Of a DNA stretch of 64,000 nt, positions 51,132-60,995 are shown one piece after another. Within the stretch, counting starts at the first letter, position 1. Each line of letters starts with the position of its first letter. The notes under the pieces are model-generated. The model ran no database searches, was not told the DNA's origin, and worked only from the letters and a program-made list of their open reading frames with translations. The DNA comes from Simplicispira hankyongi. Lineage in GTDB: Bacteria > Pseudomonadota > Gammaproteobacteria > Burkholderiales > Burkholderiaceae_C. The stretch is from assembly GCF_003570885.1 (NCBI RefSeq), contig NZ_QXJC01000005.1, forward strand, positions 124,001 to 188,000. Direction: 5' to 3'. The translations under genes were made by a program, and so were the position numbers.

Positions 51132-52667
51132 ATGCGGATTTGGCCTCTATCGCATATTTTTCGGATGTTTATAGCTATTTGTTTTATAGCAAATAGCAGC
51201 TTGGCGGCGGCACAACCGCTCGGCACAGCCCGCCTGCCCACCTTGGGCGACGATGGCGAGATGAGCGCCAGCGCCGAGCGGCGCCTGGGCGACGACATTG
51301 CCCGCGAGCTCTACCGCGATCCGGACTACATCGACGACCCGCAATTGCTTGAATACGTCGGCACCATCTGGCAGGCGCTATTGGGGGCGGCGCGCTCGCT
51401 GGGCGAGATTTCGCCGGAGCTGGACGAGCACTTTTCCTTTGAGCTCTTTCTTGAGCATGACCGCACGGTCAACGCCTTTGCCCTGCCGGGTGGCTTCATG
51501 GGCGTGAACCTGGGCTTGATCGGCGTGGTGGCCACGCCCGACGAGCTCGCCTCGGTGCTGGCACACGAGCTCAGCCACATCACCCAGCGCCATATTGCGC
51601 GCCTGATCGGCCGGCAGGCGAAGACCATGCCGCTGATGCTCGGCGCCATGGTGCTGGGCATTCTGGCGGCCAGCAAGAACCCGCAGGCGGCCCAGGCGCT
51701 GGCGGTCGGGGGCCAGGCGCTGGTGGTGCAGAACCAGCTCAATTTCTCGCGCGACATGGAGCGCGAGGCCGATCGCGTCGGCATGGGCCTGATGGTGCCG
51801 GCCGGGTTTTCTCCGCGTGGCTTTGTCGACATGTTCGACAAGCTGCAGCAGGCCAACCGGATCAACGACAACGGCTCATGGCCCTATTTGCGCAACCACC
51901 CGCTGACCACGCAGCGCATTGCCGACATGCAGGCGCGCCAGCCGCGCGACGCCGTGCCGCCGCACGCGCCGGGGGCGTTCTCGCTGGAGGCCCACGGATT
52001 GCTGGCGGCGCGTGCGCGCGTGCTTGCCGGGCCAGGGGTGGACGCGCTGCGCCAATGGGAAGACGCGCCCGCCGACCGGAGTTTTGCCACGTTGGCGCCC
52101 GCCGAGCGCGCGGCGACCTTGTATGCCGGGGTGCTCGCGGCCAGTCAGCTCAACCAGCCAGCCACTGCGCGCAGCCTGCTGGCGCGCCTGCGGCCCCTGG
52201 TCGCGCAGGATGCGGCGGCCAGCCGCCAGGTGCGGCTGCTGGCCGCCGATGTCGCGTTGCGCGCGGGCCAGCCGGAGGCGGCGCTGCCTGAGCTGCTGGC
52301 CACGGGTGCAAGCCAGCAGCGGCCCGAGTTGCTGCTGCGCGCGCAGGCCTTGCTGGCGCTTGGCAGGGCCAGCGAAATCTCGGGCGACTTGCAAAGCTGG
52401 GTGGCGCTGCATCCGCACGATGCGGGGGTGTGGCAAGCGCTTGCATCGAACTTGCATGCACAAGGCCAGGTGCTGCGCGCGGTGCGCGCCGAGGGCGAGG
52501 CGCGCGCCGCGCAGTACGACTACGCGGGGGCGGTGGACCGCTTCAAGGCGGGCCAGGCATTGGCCGCCAAGAGCAGCACGCCGGCGGACTACGTCGAGGT
52601 GTCCATCATCGACACCCGGCTGCGTGCCATGCAGTTACTTCTTCGCGAACAGGCCGCCGAGCGCTGA
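51132..52667 (+). CDS. bepA: M48 family metalloprotease, BepA-like, with TPR region
   Basis: 511 aa. Signal peptide (residues 1-~27, ending SSLAAA) that includes a translated dispersed repeat. Peptidase M48 domain: [34 protein letters not shown] (HExxH zinc site) and the third ligand region [15 protein letters not shown]. The C-terminal half is TPR-like ([26 protein letters not shown]). Acts in the periplasm on assembly or turnover of outer-membrane LptD and BAM substrates, by family. Confidence 0.9.
   Translation: MRIWPLSHIFRMFIAICFIANSSLAAAQPLGTARLPTLGDDGEMSASAERRLGDDIARELYRDPDYIDDPQLLEYVGTIWQALLGAARSLGEISPELDEHFSFELFLEHDRTVNAFALPGGFMGVNLGLIGVVATPDELASVLAHELSHITQRHIARLIGRQAKTMPLMLGAMVLGILAASKNPQAAQALAVGGQALVVQNQLNFSRDMEREADRVGMGLMVPAGFSPRGFVDMFDKLQQANRINDNGSWPYLRNHPLTTQRIADMQARQPRDAVPPHAPGAFSLEAHGLLAARARVLAGPGVDALRQWEDAPADRSFATLAPAERAATLYAGVLAASQLNQPATARSLLARLRPLVAQDAAASRQVRLLAADVALRAGQPEAALPELLATGASQQRPELLLRAQALLALGRASEISGDLQSWVALHPHDAGVWQALASNLHAQGQVLRAVRAEGEARAAQYDYAGAVDRFKAGQALAAKSSTPADYVEVSIIDTRLRAMQLLLREQAAER
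51141..51177 (+). repeat. Dispersed palindromic repeat, copy 12, in the BepA signal peptide
   Basis: TGGCCTCTATCGCATATTTT then TCGGATGTTTATAGCTAT. Ends match the consensus well, the right core is decayed. Translated as residues 4-16 of the signal peptide. Confidence 0.65.
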
Positions 52668-52991
52668 TTCGATCACCAGGCCGAGCAGCGAATACAAGAG
52701 CGAGCCCAGCAGCGCCGCGCCAAAGCCGCTGACGTGAAAACCGTCCAGCACGCCGGCCGCAGCCCAGAACATCAGCGCGTTGATGACGAACAGAAACAGG
52801 CCCACGGTGACGATGGTGACCGGCAGCGTCAACAGCACCAGCACCGGGCGCAGCACGGCGTTGAACAGGCCAATGACGAAAGCAGCAATCAGGGCAGAAC
52901 TGAAGCTTTGCACCTGTACGCCGCTGTAGAGGTAGGCGACCGCCAGCAGCGCGCAGGCGCTGAGCAGCCATTTGGCGAGGATTTTCAACAT
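52635..52991 (-). CDS. Phage_holin_4_2/YvlD-type membrane protein
   Basis: 118 aa with four membrane helices: VIGLFNAVLRPVLVLLTLPV and VTIVTVGLFLFVINALMFW are the family core ('N-x-x-L-R-P' then 'T-x-G-L-F'). Despite the family name these are conserved housekeeping membrane proteins, not evidence of a prophage. Its 3' end overlaps that of bepA by 33 bases in convergent orientation. Confidence 0.85.
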   Translation of the reverse strand: MLKILAKWLLSACALLAVAYLYSGVQVQSFSSALIAAFVIGLFNAVLRPVLVLLTLPVTIVTVGLFLFVINALMFWAAAGVLDGFHVSGFGAALLGSLLYSLLGLVIESALGGLFAKK

Positions 52992-53009
52992 GCGCTCAGC
53001 ATAGCGCTT

Positions 53010-53738
53010 TCACGCCGCGGCAGTGCCGCGCCGGCCAGCAGCCCACTTGCCAATCGCCAGCACCAGCAGGGCCCCTGCGGCGCCGGCCCCGTACTTGATG
53101 GCGCCGCTGCTCTGGTCGAGCTTGGGCAGCGATGCCAGGGTGTCCGGGCTTGCCAGCGCCGGGTCGGAGACCAGCATGGTCCCGGCGATCCAGCCGAGCA
53201 GCATGCCTCCAAAGGTGATGATGGTGGGAAAGCGGTCCATCAGCTTGATCACGAGCTGGCTGCCCCAGACGATGATGGGAATGCTGATCACCAGGCCAAA
53301 AATCACCAGCGGCATTTCATGGTGGCTGGCCGCGCCCTGGGCGGCGCCAGCAATGGCAATCACGTTGTCGATGCTCATCACCAGGTCGGCCACGATGATG
53401 GTCTTGATGGCGGCGAGCAGCTTGTCGCTGGCGGCGATGTTGCTGTGGCCGTCGTCCGGGTCGGGCGCCAGGAGCTTGACGCCGATCCAGACCAGCAGCA
53501 GTGCGCCGGCGATCTTGAGAAAGGGAATCGCCAGCAGGGTGAGGGCAAAGAAGATCAGCACCACGCGCAGCACGATGGCGCCCGCCGTGCCCCACAGGAT
53601 GCCGCGGGTGCGCTGCTCGGGTGGGAGCTTGCGGCAGGCCAATGCGATGACGACAGCGTTGTCACCGCCCAGCAGGATATCGATCATCACGATCTGGCCA
53701 ACGGCAACCCAGAATTCGGGGGTCAGGAACTGTTCCAT
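53010..53738 (-). CDS. TerC/YjbE family integral membrane protein, probable Mn exporter
   Basis: 242 aa, seven helices. Metal-binding acidic signature IDILLGGDNAVVIALACRKL and AADLVMSIDNVIAIAGAAQG-type repeat (ADLVMSIDNVIAIA) are the two inverted TerC halves. Family members (YceF, YkoY, Alx) export or handle manganese. The start at 53738 begins directly at the first helix. A yybP-ykoY riboswitch precedes it on the same strand, which strongly supports Mn responsiveness. Confidence 0.9.
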   Translation of the reverse strand: MEQFLTPEFWVAVGQIVMIDILLGGDNAVVIALACRKLPPEQRTRGILWGTAGAIVLRVVLIFFALTLLAIPFLKIAGALLLVWIGVKLLAPDPDDGHSNIAASDKLLAAIKTIIVADLVMSIDNVIAIAGAAQGAASHHEMPLVIFGLVISIPIIVWGSQLVIKLMDRFPTIITFGGMLLGWIAGTMLVSDPALASPDTLASLPKLDQSSGAIKYGAGAAGALLVLAIGKWAAGRRGTAAA

Positions 53739-53811
53739 GGAGTTTTCCAGTGAAGTGCAGGCCTGTCGGGACTGGGGCGGGACCGGCAATGCGCAAGGAG
53801 TGCACAGCATG

Positions 53812-53972
53812 CCTTCGACCCGAGTCCCAACAGGTTCTCGAACCGAAGGTCTTGCTCGACCCGGCAGTACCGGGCCCGACAGGCCGGGCGCTTGCGCGCC
53901 GTGTTGACGACTTGTCGATGTCCGCAGCGCCTGTTGCCAGAGCGTTTGCGGGCGGGAGCTACTCCCCTTCAG
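53812..53972 (-). ncRNA. yybP-ykoY manganese riboswitch with switch hairpin
   Basis: On the minus strand GAAGGGGAGTAG (53970-53959) carries the hallmark L1 sequence, and GCAAGACCTTCGG (53855-53843) the second metal-site loop; CTGAAGG and CCTTCGG close the P1 stem. The 3' strand of P1 (CCTTCG) can instead pair with CGAAGG (53817-53812), reinforced by CGAG/CTCG, giving an alternative hairpin. Mn binding would stabilise P1 and prevent it. Located 70 bases upstream of the terC-like start. Confidence 0.85.
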
Positions 53973-54198
53973 ATGAACCCTGATTAAACCTGAAATCTGC
54001 GCACTACGGTGCGACACGGTCCGTCACGGGGCCTCATGGCCTGGAGGGGCGGCTGTGCAACCGCCCCTGATGGGTGTCTGCTGTAGGGCAAGGCCGCGCA
54101 TTGCCTGCGCGCGGGTGCAGGCGGTGCCAATGCAGGCATGATGGAGGCTGAGACTGACCGCCGGCCGCCGGCCGGCCTTGACCTGAAGGAGTGCACGC

Positions 54199-54546
54199 AT
54201 GCAAATACAAGTTCATACCGACGACAACATTCAGGGCGGTGACTCGCTGGCCCGCTGGATCAGCGACGAAACGACCGCCAAGCTCTCGCGCTTTCGTGAC
54301 CATGTGACCCGTGTGGAAGTGTTTCTCACCGATATCGATGCGGGCAAGTCGGGCGCGCAGGACAAGCGCTGCCGCGTGGAAGCGCGCCCCGCCGGGCGCC
54401 AACCGCTGACCGTTACGGCAGACGGCGACAAAGTGGCCGCTGCCTTCACGGGCGCCATCGACAAACTGGTGCGCGCGCTGGACACCGACATGGGGCGCCT
54501 GAAAGACAAGAATGGGCGCGACACCATTCGCGCGGCCGAGGAATGA
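54199..54546 (+). CDS. HPF/RaiA-family ribosome-associated protein
   Basis: 115 aa. MQIQVHTDDNIQGGDSLARW, LSRFRDHVTRVEVFLTDIDA and KRCRVEARPAGRQPLTVTAD follow the beta-alpha-beta-beta-beta-alpha layout of hibernation factors, but it is a short, divergent member resembling the subgroup found in many proteobacteria in addition to HPF. Probably binds ribosomes under stress. A GGGGCGG/CCGCCCC inverted repeat at 54045-54068 lies in its upstream region. Confidence 0.8.
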   Translation: MQIQVHTDDNIQGGDSLARWISDETTAKLSRFRDHVTRVEVFLTDIDAGKSGAQDKRCRVEARPAGRQPLTVTADGDKVAAAFTGAIDKLVRALDTDMGRLKDKNGRDTIRAAEE

Positions 54547-54589
54547 TGTGAGGCGTCAGAAGATGGCGATCAAAATTACTATCATTTGA

Positions 54590-54626
54590 ATAGCTTGATA
54601 CGCATACCAGATAAGCGCCAGAGCCA
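54590..54626 (-). repeat. Dispersed palindromic repeat, copy 13 (reverse orientation)
   Basis: ATAGCTTGATACGCATACCA then GATAAGCGCCAGAGCCA; reverse orientation relative to most copies. Its GCCAGAGCC end forms the left arm of the adjacent terminator. Confidence 0.7.
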
Positions 54627-54654
54627 GAAAACCCTTGGGTTTTCAGCTCTGGCG
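54616..54654. terminator. Bidirectional terminator between convergent genes
   Basis: CGCCAGAGC (54616-54624) pairs with GCTCTGGCG (54646-54654), and inner GAAAACCC with GGGTTTTC, in a nearly continuous stem. The right arm encodes the last three codons (Arg-Gln-Ser) of the GATase gene, the left arm is the end of the repeat copy. Confidence 0.75.
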
Positions 54655-55512
54655 TTTGAACGCCCGGCGCACCAGTTCCCCGGCGCGCGCGCGCAGCGCC
54701 AGCGGGCCGTGGGTGGGCGAAGCCTGCTTCCGCACAGTGGTACACGCGGCCAGAAAATCGTTCAGGATGGCCCTGTCATCCAGGGTATGCGCCCCGGCTT
54801 TGTGGAACTCTGGATGCCACTGGGTCGCTGCAATGTAGCCGCGCCCGCGCGCAGGTTTTAGCCGTATCGCCTCGGGCACGCCATCGGGTTCGCTCAGTGC
54901 TTCGACGACAAAGTCGGGCGCCACACGCTTGATCCCCTGGTGGTGAATGCTGTTGACTTTTGCATGCAGCTTGCCGGGGTACAGCTCTGCCAGGTGCGTC
55001 CCGGGCACGATGTTGATTTCGTGAAAATGCTGGTCGTAGGCGGTGGCGTTGCGGTGCTGCTGGGCGCCGGGGTGCTGGACCTGCAGGTCCTGGTACAGCG
55101 CACCGCCGAAGGCCACGTTGATCAGTTGCAGGCCACGGCAGACGCCAAAAATGGGCTTGCCGGCTTGAGCGAACGCCTTGACCACGGCCAAATCGTACAA
55201 ATCGCGCAGCCGGTCGCCCACCCACTCTTCGCGCAGGGGCTCCTCGCCGTAGTTGCCGGGCCAGACATCCGCCCCGCCGTGCATGACGACGCCGTCCAGC
55301 CATTGTGCGTAATGGTCCAGCGTCGCGTCTCCCCGCGCGGTCTCGCCAACGGGGCAGGGCACCATCACCACCATGGCCCCAGCCGACATGATCCAGTGCG
55401 CAATCGACTGCTCTACATACTGCAGGGTTTTGCCGGTGAACATGGGGCGTGTGGGGTCCGCGTACTGAAAGCAGGCGGACAAACCAATTTTGAGGCGGCG
55501 GTCATTGGGCAT
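54643..55512 (-). CDS. puuD: Class I glutamine amidotransferase-like gamma-Glu-GABA hydrolase (PuuD type)
   Basis: 289 aa from ATG 55512 (a GTG at 55527 is an alternative). KIGLSACFQYADP start, nucleophile in IFGVCRGLQLINVAFGG (Cys ~118), and the His-Glu pair in AATQWHPEFH. Hydrolyses gamma-glutamyl-GABA or related gamma-glutamyl amines in putrescine breakdown. No other puu genes are adjacent, so substrate is family-based. Confidence 0.85.
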   Translation of the reverse strand: MPNDRRLKIGLSACFQYADPTRPMFTGKTLQYVEQSIAHWIMSAGAMVVMVPCPVGETARGDATLDHYAQWLDGVVMHGGADVWPGNYGEEPLREEWVGDRLRDLYDLAVVKAFAQAGKPIFGVCRGLQLINVAFGGALYQDLQVQHPGAQQHRNATAYDQHFHEINIVPGTHLAELYPGKLHAKVNSIHHQGIKRVAPDFVVEALSEPDGVPEAIRLKPARGRGYIAATQWHPEFHKAGAHTLDDRAILNDFLAACTTVRKQASPTHGPLALRARAGELVRRAFKRQS

Positions 55513-55664
55513 CCGTCTTTGTAGCACCGCTCGCCGGGGGCGTGGTGTAGGAATGCAGGCTTTTCGCGGTGCCAGTGCCTTTGCCGTATCGCCGGCGCAT
55601 CATCGAAGGCACTGCTATCGTGTGGTGCCCCAGCGCAACACCGCCACCCACCCAGAATCTTCAC

Positions 55665-55973
55665 ATGCACCGCCTCACCCGCGCTCCCAATGCCGCCCTG
55701 GCGACCCTGTGGGCTGACCTGCTGTGCGAAGGTGGCATGCCGGCGACCGTCCAGCGCCTGTACCTCAGTGCGGTGGCCGGGGAATTGCCGCCGCACGAAT
55801 GTCTGCCCGAGATCTGGCTCGACCACGTTGAGCACAAGGAGCGTGCGCTGGCGCTGCTCGAAGCACTGCGCAATCTGCCGCAGCGCCGTTGGCACTGCCC
55901 GGCCTGCGGCGAACTGGTGGAGGGCGGCTTCGAGCAGTGCTGGAATTGCGGCGCCCTCATGCCACCGCTGTAG
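55665..55973 (+). CDS. DUF2007-like protein with C-terminal zinc ribbon
   Basis: 102 aa. LWADLLCEGGMPATVQRLYL and GELPPHECLPEIWLDHV match the DUF2007 pattern ('...GELPPxExxPxxW'), followed by a rubredoxin-like ribbon CPACGELVEGGFEQCWNCGA with two CxxC pairs. Cytosolic, probably a small metal-binding adaptor of unknown role. Converges with yaeQ. Confidence 0.75.
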   Translation: MHRLTRAPNAALATLWADLLCEGGMPATVQRLYLSAVAGELPPHECLPEIWLDHVEHKERALALLEALRNLPQRRWHCPACGELVEGGFEQCWNCGALMPPL

Positions 55974-55980
55974 GAACCGC

Positions 55981-56541
55981 CTACTTCCAGCGCAGCGGCT
56001 CGATGTGCACGCTGGCGCGCTGGCTGCTGAGCGTGATGGCGCCTTCCTGCACCGTCGCTTGCAGCTGCATGCTGCGCTCGGCCAGGGTGGCCAGTTCCTG
56101 CGCCTGCTCGGCCGGCAGGCGCCAGACCTCCAGCTTGGCCAGGCGCGTGAGCTTGGTTTCGATGCCGCGCCACCAGATGTCGGCGGCGTGGCCAAAGGCA
56201 TACACCTTGACCACATCGGCCTTGCTGCAGGCGCGGGTGAGGGGTTTGTCCTCGGGCTGGCCGACTTCGATCCAGACGCGCTTCCTGCCGGTGAAATCGG
56301 TCAGCGAGGCGTCCGGGTCGTCCGGATCCGAAAGGCCCGCGCCAAAGGCCAGGGCGGCGTCTCCATGGCACAGGTCCTGCAGCAGGTGCGCGTTGAGCGC
56401 CAGGGCGGCGAGGCGCACCATCATCCGTTCGTCGGTCTCGCTCGGGTGGCGGGCCAGGGTGAGTGCGTGGTCGGCGTAGTAGCCGTGGTCGATGTCGGCG
56501 ATCGAAAGATGAGCCTTGAAGATGGTGGATTTGGTGGCCAT
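55981..56541 (-). CDS. yaeQ: YaeQ family protein
   Basis: 186 aa, family length. MATKSTIFKAHLSIADIDHG, YYADHALTLARHPSETDERM, FTGRKRVWIEVGQPEDKPL and KVYAFGHAADIWWRG are the conserved blocks of YaeQ, a PD-(D/E)xK-fold protein of unclear function that suppressed rfaH defects in E. coli. Start 15 bases after the acyltransferase stop. Confidence 0.93.
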   Translation of the reverse strand: MATKSTIFKAHLSIADIDHGYYADHALTLARHPSETDERMMVRLAALALNAHLLQDLCHGDAALAFGAGLSDPDDPDASLTDFTGRKRVWIEVGQPEDKPLTRACSKADVVKVYAFGHAADIWWRGIETKLTRLAKLEVWRLPAEQAQELATLAERSMQLQATVQEGAITLSSQRASVHIEPLRWK

Positions 56542-56555
56542 GGAGGAGCAATCAT

Positions 56556-57617
56556 TCAAAAAGGGAGAACCGCCTCGGCGGCAGGTCGGGCTTTGCGTGG
56601 CTTGAACGACAAGGCTGGACGCTCGACTAGCCGCCAGGAAAATACTGCCCATGCAAACGCCAGCATTAGGCTCAGCGCAAGCGCAACCGGAAAGCCCAAC
56701 GCGCCGCCGCCGAGCGCGATAACGGTCTGCTGCATTGGAAATCCGTAGATGTACAGGCCATAGGAAAAATCGCCATGGCGCGCGGCCCCGGTAAGGCCGG
56801 GGGTGGCTGCGCTGCCCAGAATGACGGCGCCGGCGGCCAGGGCCAGCAGCGGAGCCTGGCCGGCCACGGGTTGCGGCCCCCACGCATGCAGCGCCAGGGC
56901 AGCCAGCAGCACCAGCGCCATGCTGCGCCCATGCCAGCGCAGCATGGCGCTGCGAAAACTCGCCAAGCTCGCACCGACCGCAAACATCATCCCGTATTGC
57001 AGCCCGAAGGACCACGTGGACACCGGCCGGCCCGATCCATACCGCCATTGCAGCGCTGCTGCCAGCGCCAGCAATGCGAGCGGTGCACTGAAGCGCCAGC
57101 GCAGCAGACCCAGGCTTCCCGCCAGGGCCAGCGCGATGTAACAGCCAACTTCCAGCTGAATCGTCCACAACGGGCCGTTGACACTCGCCGGTAGCGGATT
57201 GTGTTCAAACACGCCTGGAAGCGGGTAGCGCGTGTCCAGCCAGAGGTTTGAGAGGTAATCCCAGGTGCCTCCAGTGCGCAGATAGTCGCGCAAAGGCAGT
57301 GTGGTGAACAACGGCCCAAGCACCAAAACACTGAGCAGGACGACTGCCAGCAGACCGGGCCAGATGCGCAGCACGCGGCGCAGGGCAAAACGGCCCGCAT
57401 GCGCGTCGGCTTCCCATGAAATACTGACCAAGTAGCCGCTGAGCGCAAAAAAAATGATGACGCCCAGAGCACCTGGTTCATTGCCCAGAATCAGGGGAAC
57501 GGGCATGCCCATCAGCGCAAACTGGTGTCCCCAGATCACCAGCAGCGCCGCCATCAGGCGCACCGCGTCGAAATTGTTCAGCCGCGGCGCATGCAGAGCG
57601 TGCGGCGCTGCGGACAC
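56556..57617 (-). CDS. Acyltransferase 3 family membrane protein
   Basis: 353 aa from GTG at 57617. Ten or more helices; RLNNFDAVRLMAALLVIWGH (catalytic His region) and FFALSGYLVSISWE are the OafA/AT3 signature, with WTIQLEVGCYIA further in. Adds acyl groups (often acetyl) to surface polysaccharides. It begins four bases after purB stops, so it may be read from the purB message. Confidence 0.9.
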   Translation of the reverse strand: MSAAPHALHAPRLNNFDAVRLMAALLVIWGHQFALMGMPVPLILGNEPGALGVIIFFALSGYLVSISWEADAHAGRFALRRVLRIWPGLLAVVLLSVLVLGPLFTTLPLRDYLRTGGTWDYLSNLWLDTRYPLPGVFEHNPLPASVNGPLWTIQLEVGCYIALALAGSLGLLRWRFSAPLALLALAAALQWRYGSGRPVSTWSFGLQYGMMFAVGASLASFRSAMLRWHGRSMALVLLAALALHAWGPQPVAGQAPLLALAAGAVILGSAATPGLTGAARHGDFSYGLYIYGFPMQQTVIALGGGALGFPVALALSLMLAFAWAVFSWRLVERPALSFKPRKARPAAEAVLPF

Positions 57618-57621
57618 GGGT

Positions 57622-59046
<1,425 letters not shown>

Positions 59047-59136
59047 TTACGGCCGCAGTCAGGAGCGCTCGATAGAATGGAATCTGCTTGCCAGTTTGGC
59101 TTACACCGGTGCCCGCCCCGCACCACGGAACCCACC

Positions 59137-59751
59137 ATGAAACTCATCGGATCGACCACCAGCCCCTACGTGCGCAAGGTGCGCGTAGTGATGGCCGAGA
59201 AGAAGCTCGACTACCGCTTCGTGGAGGACAGCGTCTGGGCGGACGACAGCACCATTGCGACTGCCAACCCGCTGGGCAAGGTGCCCTGCCTGGTGCTGGA
59301 CGGGGGGGACGCCATGTTCGATTCGCGCGTCATCGTCGAATACCTCGACACCCTCTCGCCCGTTGGCAAGCTCATTCCTGCCTCGGGCCGCGAGCGCGCC
59401 GAAGTCAAAACCTGGGAAGCGCTGGCCGACGGCCTGCTCGACGCGGCCATCCTGGTGCGGCTGGAGCGCACGTTTGCCGGTCGCACGGAGGCCCAGCGCA
59501 GCCAGGCCTGGATGGATCGGCAACTCGGCAAGGTGCAGGCCGCGCTGCACGCCATGAGCAAGGGCCTGGGCGACAAGGCCTTCTGCAGCGGCATCCACTT
59601 GTCGCTCTCGGATGTCGCCGTGGGCTGCGCGCTGGGCTGGCTCGAGTTTCGCTTTCCAGAAATTGCCTGGCGCACCGAACACGCCAACCTCGCGCGCCTG
59701 CAGGACAAGCTCGCTGCGCGCGCCAGCTTTATCGAGACAGCGCCTGCCTGA
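59137..59751 (+). CDS. Glutathione S-transferase family protein
   Basis: 204 aa. MKLIGSTTSPYVRKVRVVMA (N-terminal thioredoxin fold, catalytic Ser/Cys region), NPLGKVPCLVLDGGDAMFDS, RVIVEYLD; C-terminal helical domain with SLSDVAVGCALGWLEFRFPE. Start at 59137 matches the family; a 20-codon longer frame does not. Confidence 0.92.
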   Translation: MKLIGSTTSPYVRKVRVVMAEKKLDYRFVEDSVWADDSTIATANPLGKVPCLVLDGGDAMFDSRVIVEYLDTLSPVGKLIPASGRERAEVKTWEALADGLLDAAILVRLERTFAGRTEAQRSQAWMDRQLGKVQAALHAMSKGLGDKAFCSGIHLSLSDVAVGCALGWLEFRFPEIAWRTEHANLARLQDKLAARASFIETAPA

Positions 59752-59763
59752 GCTGCGCTGGAA

Positions 59764-60213
59764 TCAGCTGCGCGCCTGGCGCTTGAGCCAGCGCATCAGC
59801 GGCCTCAGCAGCGGCAGCTTTTCATACAGCTCCTCCGCCGCGTCCCAGTAGTCGCGGTGTAGCGTGATGCGGCCCTGTTCGTCGAACACCAGCTGCGAGG
59901 CACCGCGAATCACCTGATCCTGTCCGCGCCTGAAACGGCGCATCCGAAAGCAGAAATCCCAAGTTAGAAAGCAGGCCCTGCCTTGCAGCACGCGGCCGGT
60001 CACGACAAAGTGCGGCGCGTCCAGCGTGGCAAACATGTGCTCGAAGACGCCGCCAATGGCACGCAGCCCCTGCACCTCGTTGAACGGGTCTTTGAATGTT
60101 GCGTTCGGCGCGTAGATCAGGTCCAGCGCGGCCAGGTGCGCGGGTTCCAGGTGCTCGAAAAAGGCCACCGCGCGGGCCATGGCGTCAGGCGGGCTCAACA
60201 CGCTTGGCTTCAT
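59764..60213 (-). CDS. NTF2-like (SnoaL fold) protein
   Basis: 149 aa. VAFFEHLEPAHLAALDLIYA, PNATFKDPFNEVQG and RVLQGRACFLTWDFCFRM follow the cone-shaped NTF2 fold; this subgroup usually accompanies SDR, MFS and CFA synthase genes. Start overlaps the SDR stop as ATGA. Last gene of the coupled operon starting at the right edge. Confidence 0.82.
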   Translation of the reverse strand: MKPSVLSPPDAMARAVAFFEHLEPAHLAALDLIYAPNATFKDPFNEVQGLRAIGGVFEHMFATLDAPHFVVTGRVLQGRACFLTWDFCFRMRRFRRGQDQVIRGASQLVFDEQGRITLHRDYWDAAEELYEKLPLLRPLMRWLKRQARS

Positions 60214-60995
60214 GGCTGCCCCGTCAGCCGGCGCACGGCCGGAAAGAACAGCCCATAGGGCATTAAGCGCAGCAACTTCATCGCCAGCGTGAAGCGTCGC
60301 GGGAAGTCCATCTCGAACTGCCCGCGCTCCCAGCCGCGGACGATGGCCTGCGCTGCCGCTTCCGGCGTGGTCAGCGCCGGCATGGGAAAGGGGTTGCTCG
60401 CGGTGAGCGGCGTGGCCACAAAACCTGGGTGCACCACGCTCACCCCGACGCCTCTGGCGTGCAGATCCAGGTACAGCCCTTGCGCCAAGTGGGTCAGTGC
60501 CGCTTTGGTCGGCCCGTAGGCCAGGCTGCGCGGCAGGCCGCAAAAACCAGCGACGCTGCTGACCAGGCAGATATGCGCGGCGGAGCCCGATAGGGCGGCG
60601 ACCAGCAGGGCGGGCAATACCGCCGCGAGCACATTGAGGGCGCCGCGGTAGTTGACATCGTCGTGGCGCAGCATGGCCGCGAGATCGAAGTCGGCAGCAC
60701 TCTGGCTCTCGTAGATCCCGGCGCAATAGCAGACGAGGTGCAACGGCCCTTGCGCCCGCAGCCCATCCGCTGCGGCCTGCACGGCTTTCGCATCGGTGCT
60801 GTCGAGCGCCACCGCCACACTGCCGGGGTGCGCTTGCGTGAACTGGTTCAGCGCCGATTCGCCCCGGGCCGACACCACCACCTGCGCGCCGCGCGCGTGG
60901 AGCAGGGCGGCGGTGGCGCGGCCGATGCCGCTGGACGCGCCGATGATCCAGACGCGGCGCCCGGTCCAGTCGGCAATGCGGGGGTTCAGGCTCAT
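60210..60995 (-). CDS. Short-chain dehydrogenase/reductase
   Basis: 261 aa. Cofactor loop VWIIGASSGIGRATAALLHA (TGxxxGxG variant with A), the NAG-like CYCAGIYES, active Ser in VSSVAGFCGLP and catalytic YGPTKAAL (YxxxK). NAD(P)-dependent oxidoreductase. Overlaps both neighbours by ATGA. Confidence 0.9.
   Translation of the reverse strand: MSLNPRIADWTGRRVWIIGASSGIGRATAALLHARGAQVVVSARGESALNQFTQAHPGSVAVALDSTDAKAVQAAADGLRAQGPLHLVCYCAGIYESQSAADFDLAAMLRHDDVNYRGALNVLAAVLPALLVAALSGSAAHICLVSSVAGFCGLPRSLAYGPTKAALTHLAQGLYLDLHARGVGVSVVHPGFVATPLTASNPFPMPALTTPEAAAQAIVRGWERGQFEMDFPRRFTLAMKLLRLMPYGLFFPAVRRLTGQP

Noticed and set aside
52635-52991. Possible prophage remnant because of the 'holin' family name
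   Set aside because: The Phage_holin_4_2/YvlD family is a common chromosomal membrane protein and no other phage gene is nearby.
54045-54068. AGGGGCGG/CCGCCCCT inverted repeat upstream of the HPF-like gene
   Set aside because: Could be an operator or a hairpin, but no T-run and no promoter context could be recognised; left without a separate feature.
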